A stretch of 64,000 nucleotides of DNA from Balanoglossus misakiensis (lineage: Eukaryota; Hemichordata), in NCBI GenBank assembly GCA_040954595.2, contig CM082580.2, positions 13,330,001 through 13,394,000 on the forward strand, given 5' to 3'. The notes below the pieces were generated by a model. It saw only the letters and a list, made by a program, of their open reading frames with translations. It did not search any database and was not told the origin of the DNA. A program made the translations under genes and the position numbers. Shown one piece after another: positions 13,786-26,200 of this stretch. Each line of letters opens with the position of its first letter. Within the stretch, counting starts at the first letter, position 1.

Positions 13786-16700
13786 TTGCGCTTTTGTTAC
13801 AAAATGCATCCCTGTGCAGAGTACATGCTGCACTTAATCTGACAAACAAACACGCATCTATTCAGGCCAGAAAACCTGCATTCTTGCAACATTTGTGGAC
13901 ATTACAGATCTGACAAAAGCAGTCAACTATCTGTTCTATATGTAGAATGGTGAATAAATCTGATGCAAAAAAGTATTTTACATCAGGGGGAGGGGGGAAT
14001 ATACAAGTCACATGATCAGGTGAAGCCCTATCATATTCATAGAGTTGTTGGCCGAGAGTTGTATGGCTCAAACGCAGGAATGTTGATTTGAGTTCAGCAG
14101 GCCTGCTCAAATAAATTATTGGCTGCAGTATTAACTGGTACATAGTGGACAGCATCATTAAAACCGACGGAGGCTCTACATAATGCGGGTTCCAAATCCA
14201 GCTTAAGCAAGACTAATGTCTCTCCCATAAGCTCCTGTGTTACCCACATACCATGGTTTCCATCAAGTAGAGCTATTCTAGACAACACCTAGGCCCATTG
14301 ACTCAGTTTGGGTTTGCTCGGGGTTTTTGAGCAAAAACGGACAAATGTCAGATGTTCGTGGGAATGAAATGTCTGCAGCGCAGGACCGTTTCCCCGGTGG
14401 AGGCAAAGTCCTCCAGCTTACAACATGTAGAGCTACTCAGCTAACAACCTGTTAAGGCATATTCCTTTTTATCGCTGGAGAACAAACCAGCTCATGTTTG
14501 TGTGTTTACACCCAATGATTACACAAACTATAATTCAGATTCGGACAAACCGCCGACAAACCCAACCCCAGAGTGGCAGGACACCTGTCTTACAAAGTTA
14601 TTTATTTTCCAATTTATCACCCTTCATTGGGTGTAACCATGCATTGATAAACTGCGAACATAATTCTCGATAAACTCCCAACAAGGCATGTAGTGGAAAT
14701 CAATACAGAATTGCCGGGTAATTGTCCATTTCCACAAAAATCACAACAGTCAGACTATTACTCCAAGACTGATCTATAATTTTTGGACAATGTGTCAAGG
14801 AGATGTTTTACTTTTGATAATGGAAAGATATGGACACCCACTCCCATCAATTATTAACATGGTCAGCAACCTGGCTGAGACGTATTGTCTGACTGCCACT
14901 GCGCCGATCAGGGTACAGGTTTTTCATCATAATTAAGTGCACTGTTTAACTGTTTTGGTTTTGCCGTAATTGTGTTATACAGTCGAAATGACCTTCACGA
15001 ATGAAATTAAGCGCGAACTGGGACACGATCTGCCCGTATTTGTATTCAGCTGAGTCCGCCTCGGTAAAGACACTTGCCATTTCAACCTCGGCTATCGTGT
15101 CAACGACGACCTGGCATTGCGTTTTTCTCTCCGATATCTCTTGTCAGGATCTGCTGACCCAAAACAATGCTGGTCATTCGGTCCAATTGTGTCACTCCAA
15201 ATGGGCAGTTTCAACATGTTCATTCCAATCAGTTTACATTCCGCAGTATTAATGGGGGTCAAAACAAAAAGATCGGCCAGCGAGGTCATTCAGCCTTTGA
15301 CAGCCTTTCAACAAAAAAAACCCACACAGAGAAAAGACGTGAAGGGACACTTGACTGGCGAAATAAAAAGAAATTCAAATCAGGTAGTCGGTATGACACA
15401 CTGTAGCCAAGGCGCACAGGATCATTAATTTCAGAACCGACATTCCCATACTCCCATAGTGTACATCAGGGTCCTGACAGAATTTACAGGCATGTAAATC
15501 ACACGTCTTCACTGCTCCTTGATTGAATTTTATATGAAGTGTGGACAAAGTTCAATGAGTTGTCAACATGATTGTAGAGTTGAGGAAAACACACTCGATG
15601 GTGTACGACTACAAAACGCTACTGCTGCTGCAGTCTTTTTTTTCACAAAAGGAACAATGTCACACGATCAGAAGTGGCACTGTCCATTTTCGAAAATTTG
15701 TAGTCGGCTGATTTGCAGGTGGTATAGCCTGGTCAAGCTCTGGGCAAAACCACACACCTCAAATGAACTGCCTTCAACCTGTAGGTGTGCATGTATATAG
15801 ACTACTTCAGCTCCATCCCCTGTGACAGCCAGCCCCTGAATGCAAACACTTTGCCCAGTAGGGGAGCAATTATTAACAGGGTTACAATCTCTGGCAAAAC
15901 AAACTTAGACTCTTTATCACTCCATAAACCTGTGGGAGGCAGACTCAATCAGTAGATAAACCTATCACCCAAACTGGCTACTGGTTGTATCGACACAGTT
16001 CATCAGTGCCAGAGTAATAGCATGGCCTGGCCTGTCATCACTGCCTCATCGTCTCACACTACCAGGCTGTAGGCTTTAGAGGTCGAGAGAGGACACAAAC
16101 TGCCCAGACTGCCATCAAACTTTACACACAAGTCTGATTACACCAGATTTAATTTACACTTTTTCTCTCTCTCACGATCACAGAAATTTCAGTAACGACT
16201 AGTTTCTTCCTCCTTACTGAAGTTTTAATTAGTTGATATAATGATCAGGGCGCAGAAATGAGTCAGCTCTCACTGACATCGGCTGAAGTACAGCCATAAT
16301 CTTTTACAGCCTCCCTCAGTTCACTTTGGAATTGTAACCTTTGTCAAGAGTACAAGAATACCGACAATGTTGGAATCACTCTTTTTTTTCAACACTGACT
16401 GCATATGTTTTTGAATTTGACATCCAAAACGTTTCCATATTTTCTCCTGCACTGAACTGCCCCAATGGTGTTAAGGTCAATAAAATGCTGTTAACACCAG
16501 CGGAATCTAATCTATACTAAAGATAAACTTTTTACACTCCATATATCTGCCGCAAAAATCTATACCACGGGTTGTCCTGACCGAATAGCTGGAAATTGAT
16601 TTGTACATTACAGAACAGTTTTGAAACAAAGGTTATCCTCAGATGAACATGCTGGTCAATAAGCAAATGTTTGTAAATGGAGATCATTGCAAATAAGCTA

Positions 16701-17739
16701 AGGTATCTCTCGTTTGATAATCACAGCCAAAATATTGACCACGCTCATAAAAATCATTGGTTCAATCAATTGTCCCAGTCGAGCCGTTAACAGGTACGGG
16801 GTTGGTGCCATTGCAGGTCGCCTGAACGACCGAAGCAAGGACTATAAATCGTCAGATTCAAAGTTCACACCCAACAATGCTGCCGTCATTTCACGGAGAA
16901 CCGATCAGCGCCGCAAATCGTGTCTCTACCTACTTAAACATCCAATGGAAATTTAATAAAAACAAGTTCTGAAGGCCCTAGCAACCCAAAAACTTGGGTC
17001 CTTTAATGTTACTGTTGTTAGGAAACCAATGGAGGGGTGCATCCATCAAAAAAACTTTGGGCCATTTCCCTTCATAATAGCTCCTAAAATCCAGATGAGT
17101 GGATAACAAGTGGTGTGCCTACAAAACATGTCTAAACAGCTCGATAGAGAGACAACAAATGTTAAGCCCAAGTGCAGAAGAAATCACCTGCCATACTACA
17201 TCAGAGAAACCTAATTACAAGAACAAAAAAAGAAGTCATGTAAGCTCTCAAAAATATTGCAAAAATACAGATGAGCTAAGCAAAATCGAGCACAAAAAAG
17301 AAAGAAATTCCTCGTTGTGAAAAATCGCACTTAAAAATTTTGATCAAAAATGTCCTCAATAAAAGATGCAACTTACACAGGTACCAAGTGTTATTTCATT
17401 TTTTCATTCAGACCTGAATTTGACATGAATATATTTCTCCAAAGTAAACACTGGATGAAACCCGTACAGCTTGGAAACAATAGACGACGGCTTATGAAAA
17501 TATCAGCATTGTCCCCAGCATACACTCTGCAAACTTCATTTTCTATGCCTCCTTCCAAGCAAACAAACGCTCTTTTTAAAAATAAAAATTGCCGCTTAAT
17601 GGTGAAGACAGGCTGTCAAATACATAGTTACATTTGCAACAGCGGCAGTTAATGTCACTGAAAATTACTCACATTAGAAGCAGAGTACTCTCAGCAATAC
17701 AATATCCACTGACACACAACTTTTGTCAGGACCTGAATA

Positions 17740-17920
17740 GCCAATGACTCTTTCCATGTATTTATGCATTTTCCAGGAGAGTTAATGATATTTGTTTAGA
17801 TTAATAAAGCCCCTTTGTTGGTAAATTACATTTGGAAGTAAAACGGAGCCCGAGCACGCTAATAATAATGGTACCATTCATTTTCCTTGCTCGCTGTTAT
17901 TCATTAGCAAAGAAAAGCAA
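17740..17920. promoter_or_regulatory. Candidate conserved non-coding element
   Basis: This AT-rich stretch has a dense set of developmental-type sites: TATGCATT near 17763, GTTAATGA at 17781, CCTTTGTT (SOX/TCF-like) at 17812-17819 and further TTAAT/ATTAG cores. It has no open frame of note. The reading as a conserved enhancer rests on motif density and position in the putative Onecut intron; no alignment was possible here. Confidence 0.25.
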
Positions 17921-18712
17921 TGCACAACATTTTTTATGGAAGTGATATGCGCGCCCTTTAAATTTTCTGCTTCACACCCGAAATGGCACGAAGGAGAGAG
18001 TTCATTTTGAAGTTCACTATTGGTCGCCAATACAAACAGCATTCATCCTTTTCTTCCTCAACAAAGGTGTCACACGCGCCCTGGCGCACGCAAGCGATAA
18101 TACGGGTTAGACGATGTCTCTCTGGGAAAATTGGCCTTTGCTTTCTACACAGTAGATTGCTCTGTGTACATGTAATGGTGTTCAATTATTCCCACTGCAG
18201 AAAGCGTTCAATTTATTTAACAAATTATCAACACTCTACGGGTTGGTGATCATGGCAATGGGGACATGTCTTTTCTGTTCATTTTTTTCACTCTCGTCAT
18301 TTTTACAGTTGCTACCCGTGGAGTTTGTAGAGTTGAATCACCAGCAAAATTACCAAAATATCATCTGATTGAATTAATTCAGATCTAGAGTTGGAGAGGG
18401 AAAACATCAAGGAGTATGATTTAACCTACGCTTAATTAAACGTAACTGAGTGAATCCACGGAGAAGCTGCTAGTGATAAGGGTCAATGGAACAATATGCG
18501 CGGCATTTGGTAGCCCCCTCAGGAAACAAGCCAAGCGGGCATATCAGGAGTGTTTTGGAAGGGTTGGCATTCCCTCTCTCTCCCCCGGCTCTTTCATGTG
18601 TTAATTTCGCGTAAAGCGCACCAGGAAATTGACATCAATTGGCGGGCCGTAGTCGACGGGATCTGCTGTCAGTTGCACACATGCTTTGCTGAGTCTATCA
18701 TCAACATGAGTG

Positions 18713-18766
18713 ATTTTGGTGAGGGTAATCACTCCATGCATTTTGGTGAGGGTAATCACTCCATGC
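18713..18766. repeat. Perfect 27-bp tandem duplication
   Basis: The 27-base unit at 18713-18739 is repeated exactly at 18740-18766. Each copy contains GGTAATCACTCC. The identity implies a recent duplication. A CA microsatellite begins 7 bases after the second copy. Confidence 0.95.
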
Positions 18767-18773
18767 ATCACAG

Positions 18774-18791
18774 ACACACACACACACACAC
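18774..18791. repeat. (AC)n microsatellite
   Basis: Uninterrupted AC run directly downstream of the 27-bp duplication. Confidence 0.9.
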
Positions 18792-19083
18792 CCCAGTCTT
18801 GCACCCTAAATCTTCACCTTTTCATCGCCTTATTGCCCGCAGCGATCTTGTTTTTAACCAAAACAAATCATGCGCTGTGTCTTGAATAGAGGCTGCACGC
18901 TCCCACTTGCACATGGACCTTTGATTTAAAACCCCTTCCACTCTCCATCCCTCGTTTTGTTTGCACATAAAAAAATTAAGTCATCGAAAAACTAATAGAT
19001 AATAAAACCAAATCCAGACCTGATCTCTGGGGTTACTGCACTCATGAGGAAAAATTATTATCTGTTTCGTTTTGTCCGTGATA

Positions 19084-19098
19084 TTTTTTTTTTTTTTT
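19084..19098. repeat. T15 homopolymer
   Basis: Fifteen consecutive T on the plus strand. No retroelement body is recognisable on either side, so it is not called a retroposon tail. Confidence 0.85.
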
Positions 19099-19129
19099 GG
19101 CTCGGATTCTAAAATCAACTGAGAAAGCT

Positions 19130-19370
19130 GGGGTCGTGTCCTGTGGCTATTCCAGGTTATACAGGGCTATGAGGTGATCTGATTTATTAGCCATTGTTGG
19201 CTGTCACCACGCTTGTAAATGCAGGCCGACTATGGAGCTATGGGGGCTTGATCAGGTCTGTGTTTAGTCCATAATCTTATCAGGGGGATCATTATTTTGT
19301 AACTATAGGACACCCAACGCCAGTGGGGCAATGCTGAACCAGTCACACGAACAACATTTCACTGCCCACC
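19130..19370. promoter_or_regulatory. Candidate conserved non-coding element
   Basis: This non-repetitive stretch carries an exact SOX core CCATTGTT (19191-19198), TTATTAG beside it, and a GATA-type CTTATC near 19275. Open frames are absent. As with the 17.7-kb element, the enhancer reading is inferred from motif density and location. Confidence 0.2.
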
Positions 19371-20183
19371 TCAGATTGCCAGGTTTTCAACCTGTCTGTG
19401 TATCAAGACCAAACATGTTCTTAATTGCGATATGACTGAGTAGCCACAGCACAAACGCACGGGTCCGCACTCCTACTAAGGGAATTAAAAAACAAAACAG
19501 ACAACCCTCAAGCTTTGGGACAATTTCTGTATTGCGAAACAAACACTGGAAATTGACAATCTGAATTATTGAGGAAATGTTTGCTCTTTTGCTAACAAAT
19601 TCAACGTGCTTCCTCATAAAAAGGTGTTAAAGATTCTAAATAATTTGCCTTTTGAAGTGAATATTTCAGAGACTCCCTGCGCAATATAAAACCGATAACT
19701 GCTGCTCTGTTTGGATAGCAGTAATTTTGGACAGCCATCGTCAATCAGACAGCACACAACCTAATTGTCTTGCACATGGCTGATACTTTACTGTGCCAAC
19801 TTGCGACGATGTAATTGCATTTACAACTTTTGCCTCAGCTTCTTCAGTGTCGGGAGAAATTAACGTGGGAATGACGCCATATCGCCAAAATAATGGCACT
19901 AGAGATGCGAATTCCACTTCAACAGTATCTGAAATTATCCTTAAGGTGATCAAGTGCCCGGACTCAATTGCAACTGTTTTTCATCATCTGCCTAGCGTTT
20001 GATCAGGCAATTTGGTTTGAAAGGGAACAAACGAGATGGCACTAAATTTTAACAATAGTAGTAATTTTTGATGGAACCGAGTGTAAAAAACATCAAAACC
20101 TTGTTGTTCCCAATGGCCTTCAAAACTGCACAATGCAACTAGATACTTGAGAGAAATATTAATTAAACTCAATGCGGAGTAGA

Positions 20184-20203
20184 TTTTTTTTTTGGGGGGG
20201 GGG
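20184..20203. repeat. T10G10 homopolymer junction
   Basis: Ten T followed immediately by ten G, then an A-rich run from 20208. A likely polymorphic or error-prone site. Confidence 0.85.
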
Positions 20204-21004
20204 AGTTAAAAAAAAATTTGAACAGCTGGTTTTGACGGAGACCCGGAGATTTAATTTTAACTCAACTCCGCACGTTTCGAGCAAACAGACCGTTGTGTGA
20301 CGGAGCTCCCAGTAATGGCCGCAAGTCATCTGACCTCCTTTTTAACTGCAGTCCTAAAGTGATTCATTCTGGAGTCTGAACACATCTCGAAGAAGCGGTC
20401 AGTGTGAGCCTACAATACCCCGTAGATATACAACTGTGCCAATGAGTTTACTAATCATGTACACGGCAGCCCACAACATTGCACGTTGAAAGAGAAAACA
20501 GTACACGGGAGGAAAAATAATCGCTTTCTCGACGCACTCTGCTTGTGATAAGGTTTTTGAGTTCGGCACGAAGTGTGGGTTGTGTTAATAAAATTAAAGT
20601 GGCGACAAACAGAAGGTCTTGCCCCAAACAATGGACAATTTTCCATCAGGAAAAAAGTGTATAATTCGACTGAGACTGTAATCACATAACTGCCCATATT
20701 AAATTAATCTAGACGAAAAACCTAAAAAAAAAATCAAAACACAGGTAAAAATGATGTTTCTTTTTTACATTATCAGAGTCTACAAATGACATATGTACTT
20801 GGTCTGAGTGAGATGATCTTCTATTATTCTAAATGTGTTGACAGTGAAATTACACATTGAAAAATATTTTGTCAATATTTTCTTGATAATCACAAGGGAT
20901 GCAAATGGAAGCCGGCCACTAAAAGCCTTCATCCAAATGGTTATAATTAATTCAATTTTCCAAAGCGAATCAATGAACCAACTACTGATAAATATTACCA
21001 GTGA

Positions 21005-21711
21005 ATGAAATTGAAGTGTGGTGAAAATGCTTTTGATGCGTGTGTTTTTACGATGTCGCCGTGGTCAGCGCGTTTTCCGCGGCGGTGCTCGGATTTCGCG
21101 CGGCGCGCACTGCCCGATTATGTTCGTAGGAGAAAATGTCGAAGTGTCAATTTGACCATCATAATTTCTTGTACACTTATCTCGACAAAACCAATATTTT
21201 GTGAGCGTGCAATGCGGGACCCATCAATCAAGTGCTTGCTTTTTATTAGCCAGCGTACGTGCGGGAATTTGCGAGTAAAAGCGCGTCGTCTGAAAAATAG
21301 TAATGGTCTGTCAACGTGTGTGTTCAGCGTGTGTTTGTGTGCGACAGTGTGTCCATCAAAAGCGCTCTGCAACTCATCGTTCTCTCCCGCGCGACAATTT
21401 TCCCGTGTCCTTTTTCTCTTCCCACTATAATAAAATCGCATTGTGAAACACGCAAGGAAACGTTTTATTTCGGCTGATTTGAAGCGACTGAAAACACGAA
21501 AGCAAATTGTTCTCCCGCAGAATATACAGAAAGTATCTGCCACAAAAGAGAGCGTATAAAACACGTACATGCTAACGTCTATTACTTTCACGCGACCAAA
21601 ATGGCCATTTTCTCCCGTTTTGGAATACAGTGTTGTTTCGCTGTTTTTTAATTGCTTAATTCGATAGAATGTAGTTGCAAATGAAGCTGCTTTAGTGTAT
21701 TTCACACCCAT
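21005..21711. other. CpG-rich segment, open on both strands
   Basis: The DNA about 370 bases beyond the Onecut exon donor is CpG-rich, especially 21055-21120 with several CGCG. It stays open for 197 codons on the minus strand (21118-21711) and 141 codons on the plus strand (21005-21430). Neither translation shows a known domain, a signal peptide or repeats. Low stop density from GC-rich DNA is the simplest explanation. A minus-strand alternative exon of Onecut cannot be excluded, since the frame runs the same way and lies just downstream of the CUT exon. Confidence 0.3.
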
Positions 21712-22078
21712 TCATCCGTACTTACGCATGGACACACAAGGAATAAAAGGCCCGACCTTACTACTTGACACCGTGAAAACAAAATTTTTCCCACTAAATG
21801 ACAGCAGATTGTTGCTAAGGTTCGAAGCGTCCCTTCGAAACGCATCCGAGGTGATCACCAACACAAAATAGATGGCGATGTTTTAGGCAAACGCGCTCAC
21901 CTCAGACGTTCAAATTGTGTTTTCAAGAGAGATAGCCCACAATATTGATTTGGAAAGCGATTGTTTATGTTGTTGTCCATTTCAAAACAAGCGTGCACGG
22001 CCGAGCGCTGTGTCGATTTCATTGCATGGCGTCCAGCTCATGTGTATATTTGCTTTTGCATTTAGACATTATACGTAC

Positions 22079-23030
22079 CCGCTAACCTGAGCGCCGACAT
22101 CCTCTGAAATTCGGGTTCTTGTAACCACTTCCACATCCTTCGAAAGGTTTCTCTACCACTCTTCAATTTACTCCATGGTTTGGGGTTTCTTAGCAAGTCG
22201 CTCAGTGTCCCTTGGCTTCGGCAAAGCACGCGTTGTGCGAAAACTGCTTGTGGTATACTATATCGTTTCAGTTCACTGGTCACTCGCTGCGCTATTTCTT
22301 TAGTGTTTATTTCTTCGCCATTGCCCGTGTCTCTCGAAGAAAGACTGGAGTGGTTACGACTTGGAGGTGTAGGTGTCGGATGTGGCGCAGAATGCATGCC
22401 GTTCAAAACCATGGGGTTGGCCAGACTCGATCTTTGCGGTTGTAACCTACTCATATGGTCTGTGTGATGGGACGGGTACTGGGGCTCATAACCGTTCATG
22501 TTCATACTTCTCGGATATGAATTCACGTTGCTCGGGCTGTGAGGTCCGTAGCCGGTCATGCTCTGCGGGTGATGTCCGTAGCCGTTCAACATTGCATTAG
22601 CGCCCATGCTACCGCCGATCTGTCCCATGTTCATGCCCGTCAGCTTTTCGTACGGATTGTTCATCATATGGTTACTGTGTGTATTCATCAACGTGAAACT
22701 GCCGCTTACATTGCTCGGGTCGTGGTGACGGAACTTGTCCGAAGTGACGGAAGAAATCGGAGGAAGGGGCTGTAAGGGTGTTAGCGTAGTGTAGCTGGCA
22801 CTTGTGCTTGTCTGTAGTCCGTTGTACGACGAGACACCGTAATCGGGGCTTCGGTAATCGGTTGGGTCCATCATGTTACTTAGGCTGGCCAGCGAAGAAC
22901 GCGAGTGCTTCGGTATGTCAGCGGACGAAGACAGGAGATCGCTTGTGGACACGGGCACTGGTTCGGACGCACCGTGGTGGGCAAATTCCCCAACTAAGCT
23001 TTCCATCACCTGAAAGTCGCTGATATTCAT
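22079..23030 (-). CDS. onecut: Onecut/HNF6-class transcription factor, N-terminal and CUT-domain exon (partial)
   Basis: Onecut proteins are nuclear DNA-binding factors with one CUT domain and a divergent homeodomain; they act in neuronal, photoreceptor and endodermal differentiation. This exon encodes 317 codons plus one base. Residues 1-36 match the vertebrate N-terminus (ME..GE, then EPVP..DLL). Residues 79-100 form the STP-like box (SYTTLTPLQPLPPI), and 107-115 read NVSGSFTLM. A Met/Asn/His/Ser-rich linker follows. The CUT domain is complete at 239-317 (EEINTKE to SALRLA), nearly identical to vertebrate HNF6. The ATG at 23030 is the first after an in-frame TAG at 23109-23111. The exon ends with GCG G before GTACGT (donor at 22078-22077), a phase-1 boundary conserved in vertebrate Onecut genes. 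Reading on gives only TYNV and a stop. The homeodomain exon is missing from the window, so the gene is truncated by the window edge rather than broken. Confidence 0.97.
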
Positions 23031-23240
23031 GCCCGTAACGTGGAACGGCGAAGCAGTGAAGAATCGGACGGTAGCGCTGAGCTTTTTAAGGGCTTGATGT
23101 TGTCTGGCCTAGGGGAGTAGTGTAGGCCTGGGAACATGCAATCTGCAGTACAACTGTACCTCCATGTTTAGACAGCTGCTAACTACTGAAATGCGCACTG
23201 CATATGCGCAGCCGCTTTCAAATACATTACGCATGCTCTG
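23031..23240 (-). promoter_or_regulatory. onecut: Onecut 5' UTR and proximal upstream region
   Basis: On the minus strand the bases before the start codon hold an in-frame stop (23109-23111) and no other in-frame ATG, consistent with 5' UTR. At 23191-23211 the plus strand reads ATGCGCACTG then CATATGCGCAG, two NRF1-like half-sites. I see no clear TATA box, and the transcription start and any upstream non-coding exon cannot be fixed. Confidence 0.45.
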
Positions 23241-26200
23241 TATTACATTTTCCGCGAAGCCTCATGCACCTGACACATCACTTTCGCGCAAAAGAAATGT
23301 TATTTTCAACAAAATTTATCCAAATCACTCAGTTTTGCGCATAAGACAGCCGTTCAAATAACGGTGGCATCGGCGTTAGTGAAGTTAAACACGGAAAGAG
23401 TTCGCTTGTGGGTTAGGCTGGAAGCACCACGCAAAGCCGTTTCTATTTTCCCACTTTTATTTTCGCAACAATAGGAAAAGCAGATAAGAGGCTAATCGGC
23501 TTTGCCTTTAAAGGAGCGTAGAACAGACTGACGGGTGTGTAAGTTCTTTTATTTCTATATGTATACGGCTACTTTTACATTCACACTTTTATGGAGTCTG
23601 TAACGTCGAGTGACAGAAATTTCGTCGACAATGGCAATCTCACCGATACATCGAACCCCAATGCGACGCGCACCCCCAAAAGTAAACACCACACGTTATA
23701 ATAGCCTGAACGAGGTGTCGATCACATATAGCAGAAAACCCGACTGGCCTGTTCTTTTGCCGGTTTTGTTCTGCATTTAGTCTATGATCCACGACTTATC
23801 ATGGTGATTTTAAATTCAGGAATTTCCGCAAACGCCAGCCTGGATGAAGGGATCTGATGCCAAATTTGACTTGAAGACACAATAAGTACTTTTGAACATT
23901 CATTAAACATGATGTCAACTTTATCTTTATATTCTGAAAACATCACAAACAAAGCATACAAGAGAAAGCCTTCACATAAATAAACATCAGTCGAATCTTT
24001 TTCAAGGTTTTTTTCTTCAGCGGGGAACTTTTCTTCTATTGTTGTCATAACGACACGATTTAAATTCAAGACTGTTTTTTTCTGTGTGATGCTATGTCAT
24101 TGTCTGTAGGCCCTATTGTCTATGACAGTCCAAGGGAAACTCAAAGCTTCTTCGTCTCATGCATAATATATTGAGCTGTTGTTGAAAAACAGCCTGTGTG
24201 CTCATAATTAGGGACATTTGTTGAAAAGTAAAAACACGATGCCCTTCCCCAAGCTTTTAGTCAATGTCTAGAACATGATTATCCTGGCTTTCAGCTCTGA
24301 TGACAACGACAAGCGTCTAATCCGAACAACCTACACGCAATTCATAAACAAAAAAATGAAGCGAAAGCTGCAACAGCCGGAGCGATTCGTGTTACTTTTG
24401 TGTTTGTTCACGTATGGGACAGGGAGCGATCGCTCTTGTATCGCTGGTTTCCATTCTCTCTTGGAATGAAAGCCATCCGATACCAGCCTGGAAAATAAAA
24501 GAACTTCCCGTCGCCAATTTTATGCGTCATACCCGCTAAAACTTCTGATAAATTATTTATCTAGATGCATAGATATTTCAAAGCAAAATTTGGGACCTGG
24601 AAAATAATACTATCCGGTTTTTCATCCTGTATGGGTCTTTTAGTCTTCTTTATCAAGCTATTAAATTCACTAAAATCTTCTTTCAATTTTTCTTTAACAT
24701 TATAAAGAGTTTAGATTTTAAAACACAACGAAGTCTCTTCTTGTATAAAATGAAATGAAGAAAAACACGCGTTTGTAATTGTTGATGGAAGCTCAACCCA
24801 ATTGGACACCATTCTAGATAAGCGCGGCACAGAAGTGGTGTTTCACACATCTTTTCTCCGGGGCTAATTTTGCAAAAGTACACATTTGGTGCTGTTTGGC
24901 AACGCCAATGAGAGCACGTGACAGGAACCCAAATGTGCAAGGGGGTCGGACACAAAGACCCGAGGCCTCTTTATCCCGGCGACACAAACGAGAGGGGCGT
25001 ATATTACCGGCGTCGACGCTACGTGCTCGTCGATAATGGGTCGAGTTGGACCCGGCGATTGAGGGTTGTCCCCGCTGACGACGCCACACATTGACATGGT
25101 AGCACAGGATCGCTTTAAAATCTGTAATTTCCGCGAATTTAACAATGCAGTACTACAATGGTCATATTGGTTTGACAAAAACACACACACACAAGACTAT
25201 TAAAAAGTAAAATGGTCATTTTATCAGCACCGTTTCAAAGTAAAGTGAAGGAAAATAACAAATTCCGTGAGATGTGTAGTAATATATCTTTACACAAGTT
25301 TGTTCACGTGCTAGCCACATATACAATAATTAACAGTTTGATTTCGGATAAACATAAGTAATTAGCTAGCTTAACATTTCGGATTTTTTAGCTCCCAACA
25401 TTGGTTTCCCGCCCACCCGCCAAGTTGTTTATGACTGACCCGCTATAATATCGACAACTACTTCGAACTAAATCAGGGATTACATGCGTTTAGCACCTAG
25501 TAATCTGGCGAATAAATTTAAAACAGATAACGTTATTTTCAGCGTCAAAGGTGAACGGACATACCACTAGTGTCATTTATTAATTAATTAATTTGTCAAC
25601 AAATAATAAAGCCCATTTTACACACAAGGACTGCGATGATAAGAGAAATATTGGGCATTTCATCATTGCTTTATGAAATCCAGCAAGAATACACGATGCA
25701 CAGGCAGAACAAAATACTAAAAGGTAGCCAAAACTCACAAGGTTGCAACTACTGAAATTCATAACTTTTTAACGACTAACCTATTAAGATGTCCTTATAG
25801 TTCTAATCACTACAAGTATTAGATATGAAAGCAATCAACGACAGTTATAAATTAGAAAAAAATACTAAGTGCTTTATGGTAATATCACCACGACCCGGAC
25901 GCAATTGCAAGCGTGTTAGATATATTTGTTCAAGATGCGGTCATCACAGGGGTGAAAATGTGACCAACGTACCGTGTCCTGACACGACAATCATGCCAGC
26001 CCTTAATGAAATCGCCTCACCCCTCTAACTGAGTGGAACAGTCTTTAGATGTCGATTAACCAATAAAACAATATGCTTAGTGGCGTGTGTGTTCGGGAGA
26101 TTCCAGACAGTCGTAAAGGACAGGTAATTCTGCCCAACCATTATTCCCAATTCTAATCATGGAAAACTAAATGGGAGAGCGCCACACACGCCCGGACACG

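Larger units (their letters stand above)
1..22078 (-). other. onecut: Putative Onecut intron (partial), non-coding regulatory landscape
   Basis: This stretch follows the Onecut CUT-domain exon on the minus strand and starts at its donor site, so it is inferred to be the long intron between the CUT exon and the homeodomain exon. I saw no reading frame for the Onecut homeodomain (no FFMNARRR-like segment), so that exon probably lies beyond base 1. Open frames here are short and overlap on both strands without family signatures. The DNA is rich in TAAT, POU, SOX and PBX-type sequences and contains CpG-poor stretches. Entries below mark the pieces that stand out; the rest shows nothing I can name. 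Confidence 0.6.

Noticed and set aside
22180-23023. Several plus-strand open frames across the Onecut exon
   Set aside because: Antisense shadows of a GC-rich conserved coding exon.
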